Source of the DNA: Paraconiothyrium sp. Pb-2020
Taxonomy: Eukaryota > Ascomycota > Dothideomycetes > Pleosporales > Didymosphaeriaceae
Direction of reading: 5' to 3'
Length of the DNA stretch: 64,000 bases
Assembly: GCA_022419385.1 (NCBI GenBank)
Contig: JAJUBI010000007.1
Span: 2,017,768 to 2,081,767 of the forward strand
Below are positions 11,861-23,800 of the stretch, in pieces (the first letter of the stretch is position 1; every line of letters starts with the position of its first letter). The notes beneath the pieces were generated by a model, which did no database searches, was not told the origin of the DNA, and saw nothing but the letters and a program-made list of their open reading frames with translations. A program made the translations under genes and the position numbers.

Positions 11861-13255
11861 AGTAAAGTGTATAAATATGTGTGCATAGACGCGTAGGAGG
11901 TCGGGATTTGTACATATCTTTTTCGTCTAAGCGTGCCATTGTACGATTTATTATGACCTTTGGTTTTGGGTCTGCTTGTCTGGTGGTTTACAGACCAACA
12001 GCGTCCTACCGTGACTTGAAGCGTATGTGCCAATGAATGAGATTCTTGTTAGTGAAGCTTGTATCGACTGGATGCAATTTACAATTAGATCTGCAGGGGC
12101 GCACGTGCGATTCACTGCCGTTGCGGTTCCCTGCTCGCTCAGTGCTCTAGGGATTAGAGTCGGTACCGCTTGATTTGTCATTACCTGGTGTCATGATGAG
12201 GCACGCACATAACCATGATGTGTGTTCGAAGTTTAAGCCTGATGCTATGTCGCATACATTCACGTCGACGCAAGAGCACCCGGCCCATCGATAACTGCAA
12301 TTCAGCCCAGCATCTACTCCTTGTGCAAGTCCACTGGCCCCGCAGGTTTTGCCTGACTATCTCAGTCAACATTTGGAACAGTGTTCTTATCTTATACGCG
12401 CCGTACTCGCCTTTCGCTCGCACTAACCCCTATACTGTTATCTCATTCAATCTTCAACTGTATCGATACTATTCCCGTTACTAGAATGTGATTTATAGAG
12501 TGAAGTTCCACATAGTAGTATTTTACGCGCCAATATCGCAGACCAGCTGTGTTCGTGGTTGTTGAAATCGCCAGATAACTTTCCGCTCAATATCCCAAAG
12601 AAATGAGACGCTGCCCATTGGCTAACTCATCTTGAGACGAAGTAAGCGGCGGATGTCGGATATCAATGTGGGTAGCATAGCGCCATTACTTGCTCCTTCT
12701 GTTTCCGTAATCTGGCTCTCAGGCTTGCAAGTGCCGGTCACATTGTCTTTACATGCCTATGGCCGCGACAGAACAAATCGTAGTTTAAGATGCTCTTCGT
12801 CCTGCATGATATGGTGGTACCTGTGACATAACTCTAATGTAGGCGCTGAGCAGCATCTGTGTGTTGTTGGAGAAGTGCTAGTGGACAACATCGCCTGTCC
12901 CGTACCCTCCGCCAAACTCCTAATCAACATCCCCCATGTAGGTCGAGGGCGCAGCTCCCCTAGTGACGAGGCCATTTCGGCTGCAGCGTTAATAGCGAGG
13001 CACTTGCGTATGAGACAGAAGCATCGGCCATGAAGATTGTCTGCCAAGTACACGTAGTGGGAAGGACTCGTCATAGATGAATTACTGATGCAGACAATAA
13101 GCACATAGTGTTTCAGAACATGATATATTACTAAAGCTATACTACGTGAAAGTTGTACACAAGTCTACCAAGCATCTACGAAAGTGGATATCGCCATTTC
13201 TACTTAGCCGGAACGCCAGTCACAATACAAACTTGGAAGGACCCAAACAAGCTGT
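11861..13255. other. Intergenic between convergent zinc-finger and FAS beta genes
   Basis: About 1.4 kb where the two genes' 3' ends face each other. Only short domain-free frames are visible, the longest about 115 codons (12757-13104, minus). No tRNA-like fold, repeat or gene remnant recognised. Confidence 0.5.
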
Positions 13256-16200
13256 CTAAGCGGCCGCAGTCTTGGGTTCTTCCTTCTCCTCATACTTTTC
13301 CCAGTTGGCAAGAATGTTGCCGATCTTGGGCGAGTTGGTCAGTTTGTACACATCCTCGAAGTACTCCTTCGTAAGCGCGAACGGCTTCGCAGTGACGTTG
13401 GGAATATACTTGCCAACCAGTTTCGAGGGATCGATAGATGTCTTATGGATCTTCTTGAGGAGGAAATTACGGAAGGGCTTCACACCAGATCGCAGGAAAG
13501 TGCTGTGGAAGGGCACATCGATACCCTTCAACGGAATCGTAGCAAAACCGCGCTGGAGGTCGAGTGGCTTGGGCTTGGCTTCCGTCTGCTTGGCACACTC
13601 CTGAATGATCTCCACAAGGTGTGCCTTGACATCCTCGATGGACATGCTCTGCATGAGCGCCTGTATGTCAATCTTCTGAGCCTTGAGGTAGTTGGTCACG
13701 TTGGTGAGGCAGTCCAGAGCCCGAAGGTCACCAGCGCAGACGTACTGCATGTTCGCGATGTTGTAGTTGACAATTTCCAAAAGCCATCCGGTCTGTTCTG
13801 AGATGTTCTCAACGACGTACTGCAGTGCCTGTTCGTTGAACGTCTTCGAGATCCTGCTCGGGTTGACAGCGCACATAGAGTAGTTGGATCGTCCGGTCTC
13901 GTCACGCTCGACAGCGACCTGCATCGTTAAACCGCGGTAGAACACAACCGAGACCAGGCTCTCGATTGGCATGACCTCAGCGAGGGCTGCAAGAGCCGAG
14001 TATTCTCCAAGCGAATGTCCAGCGAAGGTACTGTCACGCTGTACCAGGCCCTTGGAACGCATGTCCTCGAACGACGCCTTCTCCATCAGAGTAAGGGCAG
14101 GCTGGGTAAATTGAGTGGCGGACAGAAGGCCGGTCGGGGATCGGTAGGTGTACGAAGTCGTGTTTTCGTCGATCTCTTTGAAGATCTTCTCCGACTTGAC
14201 ACTGCCATCGGAGCCGACAGTCTCGAACGTCATGGACATGTAGTTTTGACGAATGGCTTTACCGACTGGACCACCGAAGTGGATAGTGAGCTCCTTCGGA
14301 TTGTTCTTAACAATGTTGGTGATGGCGAAGCCTGTAGGAAGTTAGTAGAGCCATGATGATACGGTGAAGCAGAGACTCACCATAGTTGTCCATAAAATGT
14401 TTGTCGGCACGGTCCCAGACCTCCTTAGCCACAGGGCTGCTGGCATAGAGTTCCATGCCCATGCCTTGCTCTTGCGAACCTTGGCCGGTAAAGACGTATG
14501 AGGTGGTCGGTTGTTCGACCTCAGCTTCGCCCAAAAGCACTTTGTCTTCCGTCTCCTTGTTGCTCACTTCGATCTTGATAATCTTGCGTCCAGATACCAT
14601 GCCAGTGTGTTGGAGCTTGACGTCCAAGAGGTCATCGGGCAACACCATACCTACGAGGCTCACATGATAGCTCCTCACACGACCGATATGGTTTTCGGCG
14701 GCCCAAGTCTCGACCAAGCTACGAACAGCGGCACTGGAGTACATGCCGTGGGTAATTGTGCCAGGGAGGTTGGCATAGCTCGAGAAGACGCGAGACACGT
14801 GGATGGGGTTGTAGTCGCCGGACACACGTGCATAAGTCTCGTTGGAAGCGGGGGCCTTCAGTGTGAGAGGAGTCTTGCCGTTCAGCGGAATGGCGTTCTC
14901 AAAGTTGACGGGCTGGTCGATAGCAGATCCATTGCGCTCCAAATAGTCAAGCACAGGGTTGCCGTAGGATGTGCCAGAAGAGTAATCGACGGAAGCGATC
15001 TGGATAATCTCCTTGGTAGGGAGCTCAAGCAAGACCTCGCCAACAGTTTGAACCTCAGAGAACGCTGTCTTGTTCTTGTACCGAACGAAACTTTCCAACT
15101 TGAACGTCAAGGTCTTGTTCAGCAGTTCCACATCCGGCTCATCCATGTTGAACCATTCCTTGGAGCGCAGAATAGCAACGTCCTTGCTGGTAGCCAAATG
15201 GAGCTGCATAGGGACCTCAGTCTTCCTCTGAAAAGTGTTCTCGAAGTCATCATACGCGCCGCGGTATAGGAATTGAGAAGTCACTTCCATGACAGGCTGG
15301 CCATCACGAGTGATGGTGCCACAAACCTCGACCATCTTGCCAGAATCTTGGTTGAGTACCGCATTGATCTGAGCAGTGGTGTCGAGAACATCGCCCTTCT
15401 TCAGGGGCTCCGCGCCAGGAAGCATGCGGAAGCCGTTGGACAGATGGACAAGCTTGAGGAGGTCCCCATCGATAGCCCGCGGGAAGATTGGCTTTGTAAT
15501 AGCCTTCCAGCCCACCACAATGGCGAAGTCCATAGGAGCGAAGATCTCCTTGTTGGGACGCTCAACGAAAGCTTCGCCAGTGTTGCCTACAGCATGCACG
15601 AAGTCATTGATGGCCTCGCTTGTGACGGTTGCGCGGCCACCGTCGAACTTGGAAGTCACGGGTGCCTCGAAGGGGCAAGCTTCGTCACCGAACCAAATCT
15701 TGTAGTAAAATTCCTTGATGCGGTCGTTGCGGGCATCCATGACTTCGTGAATAGGAGCGTACCCGTATTCTGGACGGTAGTGGAACTTGAGTGGCAGCGC
15801 GGCTGGCTGCTTGAGGGCAGTGCGCTCCTCGAACATGTTCAAGACAATCTCGTCCTTGACCAAGCTTACTTCGACTGTCTTGACATGTTTGCCACCGGTA
15901 TGGGGTTCTTTGACAGTGATGACGGTCTTGGCGGGCTCCTTAGGGTTGGCAATTTCGACGATCATGCCAGGCGTGGGAGCAAAGATCCTGCTAACTGGAT
16001 TGGTCTGGAATCGCTGTCCCTGGACGAAAATGTCGGCAGCGAAGAATGCATGCCTCCAGGAATAGACAGCACCAGCAAGAAGATGCAGCCAAGGTTTAAC
16101 CTCCGGGAGGATAGAGTTAGGCGCAGTCGACAGTCGGTATACGATCTTGTTTTCAAGTTGGGAAACCGTCAGTCCGTCGACCTCCACACCTTCGATACTT

Positions 16201-19200
16201 TCGACAGGCTTACTGCCGAAGTATTCAATGACAGGGACCTTGGAGTGATCTCCGCCGTAGATGTCGCGAAGGAGGTATTGAATATGACCATTGTGGACTC
16301 CATCTAGGATATCCTTCACGGGTTCATCGACTTTAGTGGAGTATTTCGCAGCCATTGGGCCCTGCAGGATACAAGTCCTGCCGACGTCCTGGTCAACTAC
16401 GGCATCCAAGTCCTCGGACTGCCACAACGAATCCTTCTTGAAAAAGAACTCGAAAGTGTCATCAAGAACGGGGACGAAAGGTACAGGCTTCTGTCCGCGA
16501 CGCTGGCAAAGTAGGAGGAAGTGTTGTACATCTTGGGCATTGATGAGCTGCTCAGACGCTTCGGGATAAACCTTAAAGACCTTCTCGATCGTCTGATATG
16601 GCGTGTTAAGCTCTTCATAGGTCTGAATGAGCGATTCACCATTGGACTTGCTGAAGCGTTCCTCGACACGACGGATGAAGTCGCCCGTTAATCTCTTCAA
16701 GCTCTGGTCGATCCAGCGATCTTGATGCTTGACATACATAAGGTCGACCATACGCTGCACGACCTCGGCGTAGGTCATGTCCTCAAGGTCGACAGATTCA
16801 CCGTTCTTATTCTGACCGAACCAAACTTTTTGGAAGTCGTTGTTCAGCTTGGTGATGATGTGTTCACGCATCTTCTTCAGTTCCGGGATGCGCTTAGCCT
16901 TGTCAAGGCTGAAGATTTTTTGGTCCATCTCGTGCCAGAATAGAACACCGCGGGTGGCCAGCTTGTGAATCGGCTCACCCATTTCGGATCGAACAGTGAT
17001 CACTCCGCCAGCAGGTCCTTTGTACGTCTTCTCCCAGTCGCCATCGTCAAGACCAGGAGCGTCGACAATCGCCTGCTTGGCTGCCTTGGACGTGTGCGCT
17101 TCCTTCGCAGTCATCACGCGACTACCAAACAGACATCCATCAAATGGCATCGGAGGGTAGCCGAACGCAGTGGACCAGGTACCAGTGAGGTAAGGATAGG
17201 TGTCTTCAGCACCACCGAAACCAGACCCAGCAACCAGGATGAGGTTATCGCACTTGCGAATGCGGCCGTACATCTGGAGAATAGGCTGATGGAAGTCCTC
17301 GAAAGAATGGTGACCTCCGCCACGCCCACCAGTCCACTGCATCAAAACAGGGAATCCGGGGTTCGCCTTGGCAATGTTGATCGTCTGTTGGATAGCCTCT
17401 GTAGAACCAGGTTTGAAAGCGATGTGTTTGATTCCCAAGGTTTCGATGTACTCGTTGGCGACTTCGATCGATGGCACACCAGCACCAATGGTCAAACCCT
17501 CAATCGGAACACCGTCAGCGCGCAGCTTACCCAGGAGAGGGATCTGCCACGCCATGGCACGGGGGTTGACATAGATCAAGTTGATTGTGATGCCACGTCC
17601 TGGGGTGATTGCCTTCTCGACCTTGCTGATCGCAGCAGTCATTGTCTTCTCATTATAGTAGCCGCCACCTGCAAGCTCGATCTCGTAGCCAGCGTTCATT
17701 GTGGCGGCAACGAAATCCCATGGGACTGTGCAAGGCGTCATACCCGCGACCATAACTGGAGGAAGTCCAAGCATGCGACTCATCTTGGTGTCAACGTAGG
17801 TCTGCCCAGTGGATGTCTTTACTAGACGAGGACCATGCTCCTTGACCCAGTCGACTGCGTACTTGACAGCGTGGTCGAAATCGCGGTCAAAAATCTCAGG
17901 CTTGTATCCGACCTCGGGGTTTTGCCCATCAATTGCGCCCGCCAAGATGACTCGGACGCCCGTTCCATCCTTGTTGCGGTTGGTCAAAACACCAAGACCG
18001 GAAATGCCTCCAGGTCCAAAGTCAAGGATGTGCGTAGCTTTGGGGAATACTGTAGCCTTCTCCCACTCAACAGAGTCGTTCGTGATCATGCGCACGAGCC
18101 TCGGAACGACGTCGTCGTCTGATGACTCGCGGAGATCTTCGCCAGTGTGCGTATCGTACATGGCGATACCAAGGTCACGTGGAGAGATATGAATGTCTTT
18201 CAGATCTTCCTCAAGCTGTTTCGCCGCCTCAGCGAGGTAGGGGCTGTGGAAAGGGGCGGTGATAGGAAGGAACCGGTTGACAAAACGGACCTTACGGTCT
18301 GTGAACGGGATTCGGGTCTGATCAAGGCCAGTAGGGGCCTTGACTTTTCGTAGGCGCAGATTAAGACCATACAGCGAGATCGGGGGCCCCGTTACAACAA
18401 AGTTGCGGGCACTGTTGACCAAAGAGATCGCAATGTGCCTCTCAGGTGGCAAATGCTGGTTCGTTGCGTCAATGTGATCCTGAACCGCTTTTCGGGAGAG
18501 GTCACGGATTGACAACATGGGGGTCGGTGTACCCTCTCCATTATCAAGGGAGTCCTGCAGAACAGTAGGTGCAAGTGATGTGCGAGGGTAAGCCTGTTGA
18601 CTGCGAGAACCGATCCAGAAGAGGATTTCGATGGCCCGCTTGGCGGCCTGCTCGAAAGTTTCCCAGTTCTTCGATTCCGCAATGGCTGCAGCAGTCACGA
18701 CACCCTGAGAATGACCAGTAACACCGCTCATGCGGCTTCTGAAGTGACCGGATGGCTTCCAAGAACTCTGCAGGTGACTACGTAGTGGGCGAGTTGTGTC
18801 AACCCAATCAAGGGCAGACTGACTGGCGCCGAAACCAAGTAGTCCGTGTCGGGCTGCGAGTCTCGGTTGGTGAGCCATCGCATCACATCCAAGCCTTTGG
18901 AGTACAGCTTCTCGGCGCGCGGGTCGCGGGACAGCGTAAGAAGGTGTTGCGCTTCGGCCGCAATGAAGTCCTCGACAAATGAGGGGTATGCAGTGTAAAT
19001 CTCGCGCAGCTCATCAAAGTACTCCTCGATGTTGCCCTGACCACCGAGAACGGCGTAGATGAAGGCATTCTCGTCCGAGGCTTCGCGGAGAAGCGCAGAC
19101 TCGTGGTACTTGATGGGCCTGTCGGCCGCTGCACGGGCAGCATAGTAGGATTGCACCGTGATCAGCTTCTTGTCGATGATGCCTGGCAAGGTCGCAGCAA

Positions 19201-19552
19201 GCGCATGCACCTCGTTGCCGCGGAGGAAGGCACGTTCAAACTCCTGGAGGACCAGCTTCAGGACCTCTTCGAAGGTGTCGGGGTCCTCGCCTTCCTCGAC
19301 CTCCTTGGCTATGAACCCCAGGTACCGAGCGACCAATTCTGGTACTGATGAGGGCTCATCGTCCTGTGCGAGTTCGTCTGTGGGCTCGGGGAGGGTTGCC
19401 GTGAAAACGTCCCGCAATTGCTGAGCGTTGTAGTGCAGAGCGACGGGGATGAGAAGCGTGTATTCGAGCGAGCCGTGAGAAAGGACGAGCGGGCGCAACG
19501 ACGCCTGGGTACGAGGCGTCGAAATGCCGGTCTGCGGGCCAGATCCGAACAT
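13256..19552 (-). CDS. FAS1: Fatty acid synthase subunit beta, with one frameshift
   Basis: Encodes the beta chain of the cytosolic type I fungal FAS: acetyl transacylase, enoyl reductase, dehydratase and malonyl/palmitoyl transferase. Start ATG 19552-19550. Coding runs to 14381, then a 49-nt intron, then 14331-13256. Visible sites are GHSQG (acetyl transferase, about residue 282), the FMN-reductase segment MVAGMTPCTVPWDF (about 595), a hotdog dehydratase segment HGMYSS (about 1600) and GHSLG (about 1831). The frame breaks at about 18748-18754: upstream codons lead to TGA, while the conserved PGHFRSRMSGVTGHSQG continues one frame over, as if one base is missing from CCnGGT. No splice signals explain it. 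With one base restored the coding length is a multiple of three (about 2082 aa), normal for the family. Divergent from the alpha-subunit gene. Confidence 0.92.
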
Positions 19553-19650
19553 TTTGGGGTAAGCTTTTACGGGGAAGCTGGGCGAGTGAAGCCTGCCATG
19601 ATCAGTACGTTTTATGGGGATTGCGCGAGACGTGGTAGATGTGGGGCCCC

Positions 19651-19715
19651 TGGACGCTGCAAGCTGGACGCTGGACGGTGGACGCTGCAAGCTGGACGCT
19701 GGACGGTGGACGCTT
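19651..19715. repeat. 28-bp direct tandem repeat, 2.3 copies
   Basis: The unit begins TGGACGCTGCAAGC at 19651, repeats at 19679 and starts a third time at 19707. Within each unit TGGACG recurs, so the array is nested. It lies 100 bp upstream of the FAS1 start codon, probably in its 5' leader or promoter. Confidence 0.85.
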
Positions 19716-19897
19716 CGAGCATCACGCTCGTGGCGGAGCTCGGAGGGCCACGTTTCGCGAGTGGGAGGCTCTTACCGGGTTGCTAGGCAGCACGAGCGAA
19801 GGTTTAGATCTGGCGGTCGTGTGAGCTCGACCACTGTGCATGCCGAATTGGGAAGAGCTTGCGAGGGCGCCGGAAGGGCACGCGCGACGGCGCCGAG

Positions 19898-19927
19898 GAG
19901 ACGTAGGAGACGTAGGAGACGTACTAG
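19898..19927. repeat. 9-bp tandem repeat (GACGTAGGA)
   Basis: Three near-perfect successive copies of GACGTAGGA within the FAS1/FAS2 intergenic region. Short and simple; likely a slippage array, though ACGTA blocks could serve as factor sites. Confidence 0.7.
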
Positions 19928-20847
19928 GTGTACAGAGAAGCAATTGGAGGCCGGCAGAAGTTAATCTCCAGCGACGAGAGGAAGTGGTGCGTACTGCAAG
20001 CCGACGACTGCAGGTCCCTTGCTACGATGCGGCTCGGTGCGGGCGCTGCAGACACACCAGGGTATAAGTAATCAGGAGGAGAGAGCGGTGAGGGAGGGAG
20101 GAGGGACGAGCGCGGGCGAGGGACGGGGTGGGTAGATGCGACGGCGTGGGTGGTGGTCGACTTTTTTCGAGAGGTCGCTCAGGGTCGGCTCGGGGGCCCG
20201 CTAAGCGACCGGGGTGCTCTGGACGGTTCAATGTTGGGCGTGCAGATGCACCTAGAGAATGTGCAGCCATGCACACGCACGGCTGGCGTGTCCAACGTGC
20301 CGGCTGCTGCGCGATTACTGCGCGGCGGCTCACTGGCGGGGTGCCTGTTGAGCTGGTGCTCGCAAGCCGGCGCCCTTTGGGGCATTCCACCGGAGCCGGA
20401 AGCTGGCGTGCTACCGCGGGCGAGGGCGGCGGGGACGAACACTGTGAAATTTGCGGCCTGTTGAGTGGTGCGCCCGCGCACGGCCCGCGCGCTCCAGCCG
20501 CAGGGGTCGTGATTTTTGAGAGACGCCGAATTCCTCAACACGCTGCGTGCTATCTCTCTGCTGTGCCCCGAGAGATAAACAGCCAATGCCGGCTCGCTCC
20601 TCTTCCTGAACCTCCCGCTCCCATTCACCCTTCTCGTATCGCCCGCCCAACCGTGGCTCGCCCGCTGGAGCTCAATAACGCCAGCAGAGCTCCACCCTCA
20701 CCGCACCGCAACAGCACCAGCACGGCCGCACCCCCCGCCGTCTGCCCCTTGGACCTTGAGATACCCGCCGCTCTTTTCTTTGCTCTTTAGATACCCACTC
20801 GAGCGTCCATCCCTCGCCCGCCCACACACGCACTCGCCGCCGCCACG

Positions 20848-23800
20848 ATGCGTCCCGAGGTCGAGCAGGAGCTCTCGCACACGCTGCTCATCGAGCTGCT
20901 CGCATACCAGTTCGCCTCGCCCGTCAGGTGGATCGAGACGCAGGATGTCGTCCTCGGCGAGAAGACGACGGAGCGCATCGTCGAAGTCGGCCCAGCGGAC
21001 ACACTGGGCGTCATGGCGAAGCGAACCCTCGCCTCCAAGTACGAAGCACACGACGCCGCCCTCTCGGTACAACGCCAGATTCTGTGCTATAACAGGGACG
21101 CAAAGGACATCTATTACGATGTAGACCCTGTAGAGGACGAACCGGAGCCTGCCGCGCCCACCAGAGACGCACCAGCTGCCTCTTCATCAGCACCCGCCGC
21201 CGCTGCAGCGCCTGCTGCTGCTCCCCCTCCACCTAGCGCCGGTCCCGCTGCACAAGTCCCGGATGCCCCAATAACGGCAACCGACATAGTGCGCGCGCTC
21301 GTTGCTCAGAAGCTGAAGAAGCCTCTGGGTGATGTGCCCCTTAGCAAGGCGATCAAGGATCTCGTCGGAGGTAAGACGAATAGGAGCCAGTGACCATGTT
21401 TGTACTGATTCACCTGTAGGCAAATCCACCCTTCAGAATGAGATCCTCGGCGACCTGGGCAAGGAATTCGGCTCAACGCCCGAGAAACCGGAAGACACAC
21501 CCTTGGACGAGTTAGGTGCCGCGATGCAGGCGACCTTCAATGGTCAGCTTGGCAAGCAGTCCTCCTCTCTCATTGCGCGCCTGGTGTCGTCTAAAATGCC
21601 CGGTGGTTTCAACATCACATCCGTGCGCAAACACCTCGAGACCCGGTGGGGTTTGGCACAAGGACGCCAAGACGGTGTGCTGCTGCTTGCCCTCACAAAC
21701 GAGCCCGCTGCTCGTCTTGGATCGGAAAACGACGCAAAGGCGTGGTTGGACGACATCGCAAACAAGTATGCGGCACAGGCTGGCATTAGCCTTTCTGCGC
21801 CGGCAGCAGGCGGCGATGCCGGTGGTGCGGCAGGCGGCATGATGATGGACCCTGCTGCCATCGATGCCCTCACCAAGGACCAGCGCCAATTGTTTAAGCA
21901 GCAGCTCGAACTCTTTGCCCGTTACCTGAAGATGGATCTACGTGCCGGTGATAAGGCCTTTCTTGACTCCCAGAAGGCCTCTTCTGCCCTCCAAGCGCAA
22001 TTGGACCTTTGGACTGCGGAGCACGGAGATTTTTACGCCTCCGGCATTGAGCCCCAATTCACACCGCTCAAGGCCCGCGTGTACGACTCTTCGTGGAATT
22101 GGGCTCGCCAGGATGCCCTCAGCATGTACTACGACATTATTTTTGGTCGGCTCAAGGCGGTTGATCGCGAGATTGTCAGCCGTTGTATCCAGATCATGAA
22201 CCGCTCGAACCCCCTGCTTCTTGACTTCATGCAGTATCACATCGACCACTGCCCGACGGAACGTGGCGAAACATATGAGCTGGCTAAGGAACTTGGCCAG
22301 CAGCTGATTGAAAATTGCAAGGATGTTCTGAACGAAGCCCCCATGTTCAAGGACGTGGCGGTTCCCACTGGCCCCCACCTTGAGATCGATGCCAAGGGCA
22401 ACATGAACTACGCCGAAGTACAACGACCTAGCGTACGCAAGCTGGAGCATTACGTGAAGGAGATGGCCGAAGGTGGCAAGTTGTCCGAATATGGCAACCG
22501 CACCAAGGTTCAGCACGACCTGCAGCGCATCTACAAGCTCATCAAGCAGCAACACAAGCTTTCCAAGTCATCTCAGTTGCAGATCAAGAGCTTATACAGC
22601 AACGTTATCCGTTCTTTGTCGATGAACGAAGGCCAGATCATCCCCAACGAGAACGGGAAGGTCAGCGGCAAGAAGGGTCGCAATGGCCGTGTACATGGGC
22701 CTTCCAAGCAGGGCAAGGTCGAGACTGTGCCCTTCCTGCACTTGAAGAGGAAGGACGACCATGGCTGGGAATATAGCAAGAAGCTCACCGGCGTCTACCT
22801 CGACTGTCTCGAGAGCGCTGCGAAAGACGGTGTCACCTTTCGAGGCAAGTACGCCCTGATGACTGGTGCCGGCGCAGGATCCATCGGTGCAGAAGTTCTC
22901 CAGGGCTTGATCAGCGGTGGTGCTCACGTCGTTGTCACGACATCGCGCTTCTCCCGCGAAGTGAACGAGTACTACCAGTCCATGTACACTCGCTATGGTG
23001 CTCGTGGCTCTCAGCTCATCGTCGTTCCCTTCAACCAGGGCAGCAAGCAGGACGTTGAAGCCTTGGTGGATTACATCTTCGATGCCAAGAACGGTCTTGG
23101 ATGGGACCTTGACTATATCGTTCCTTTCGCTGCCATCTCCGAGAACGGACGTGAGATCGACGGCTTGGACTCCAAGTCCGAACTTGCCCACCGCATCATG
23201 TTGACCAACCTCCTTCGACTGCTCGGTGCTGTCAAGACTCAGAAGGCTGCTCACGGCTACGAGACAAGGCCAGCACAAGTCATCCTTCCTCTTTCGCCAA
23301 ACCATGGCACCTTTGGCAATGACGGTTTGTATGCGGAGTCCAAGATCGCCTTGGAGACTCTCTTCAGCAGGTGGCACTCCGAAAGCTGGGGTAGCTTCCT
23401 CACCATATGCGGAGCCATCATTGGCTGGACTCGTGGTACTGGACTGATGGCCGGTAACAATATCGTTGCCGAAGGTGTGGAGAAGTACGGTGTCCGCACA
23501 TTTAGCCAGCAAGAAATGGCATTCAACTTGCTCGGTCTTATGGCACCTCCGATCGTCAACCTTTGCCAGATTGAGCCGGTTTGGGCCGATCTGAATGGAG
23601 GTTTCCAGTATATTCCCAATCTCAAAGATCTCATGACAGATCTCCGCAGAGAGTACATGGAGACCAGTGAGGTCCGCAAAGCCGTCATTAAGGAGAATGC
23701 CATCGAAAACAAGATCGTCAATGGCGAGGCTAGCGAAGCACTGTACAAGAAGGCCACCGTTGAACCGAGAGCCAACCTTAAGTTCGACTTCCCCAAGCTT

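Larger units (their letters stand above)
19553..20847. promoter_or_regulatory. Bidirectional FAS1/FAS2 promoter region
   Basis: The 1.3 kb between the two divergent FAS start codons presumably coordinates both subunits, which are needed in equal amounts. It is GC-rich, carries a 28-bp tandem repeat near the FAS1 start and a 9-bp repeat at about 19.9 kb, and has one CCGAGG at 19893-19898, the reverse complement of the CCTCGG core known for FarA-type fatty acid regulators. A single hexamer may be chance. Confidence 0.55.

Noticed and set aside
15273..16307. 344-codon frame antisense to FAS beta
   Set aside because: Shadow of the strongly biased FAS beta coding strand; no recognisable domain.
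18728..18878. Intron explaining the FAS beta frame change
   Set aside because: No donor/acceptor pair fits between the two frames and the conserved sequence is continuous except for one base.
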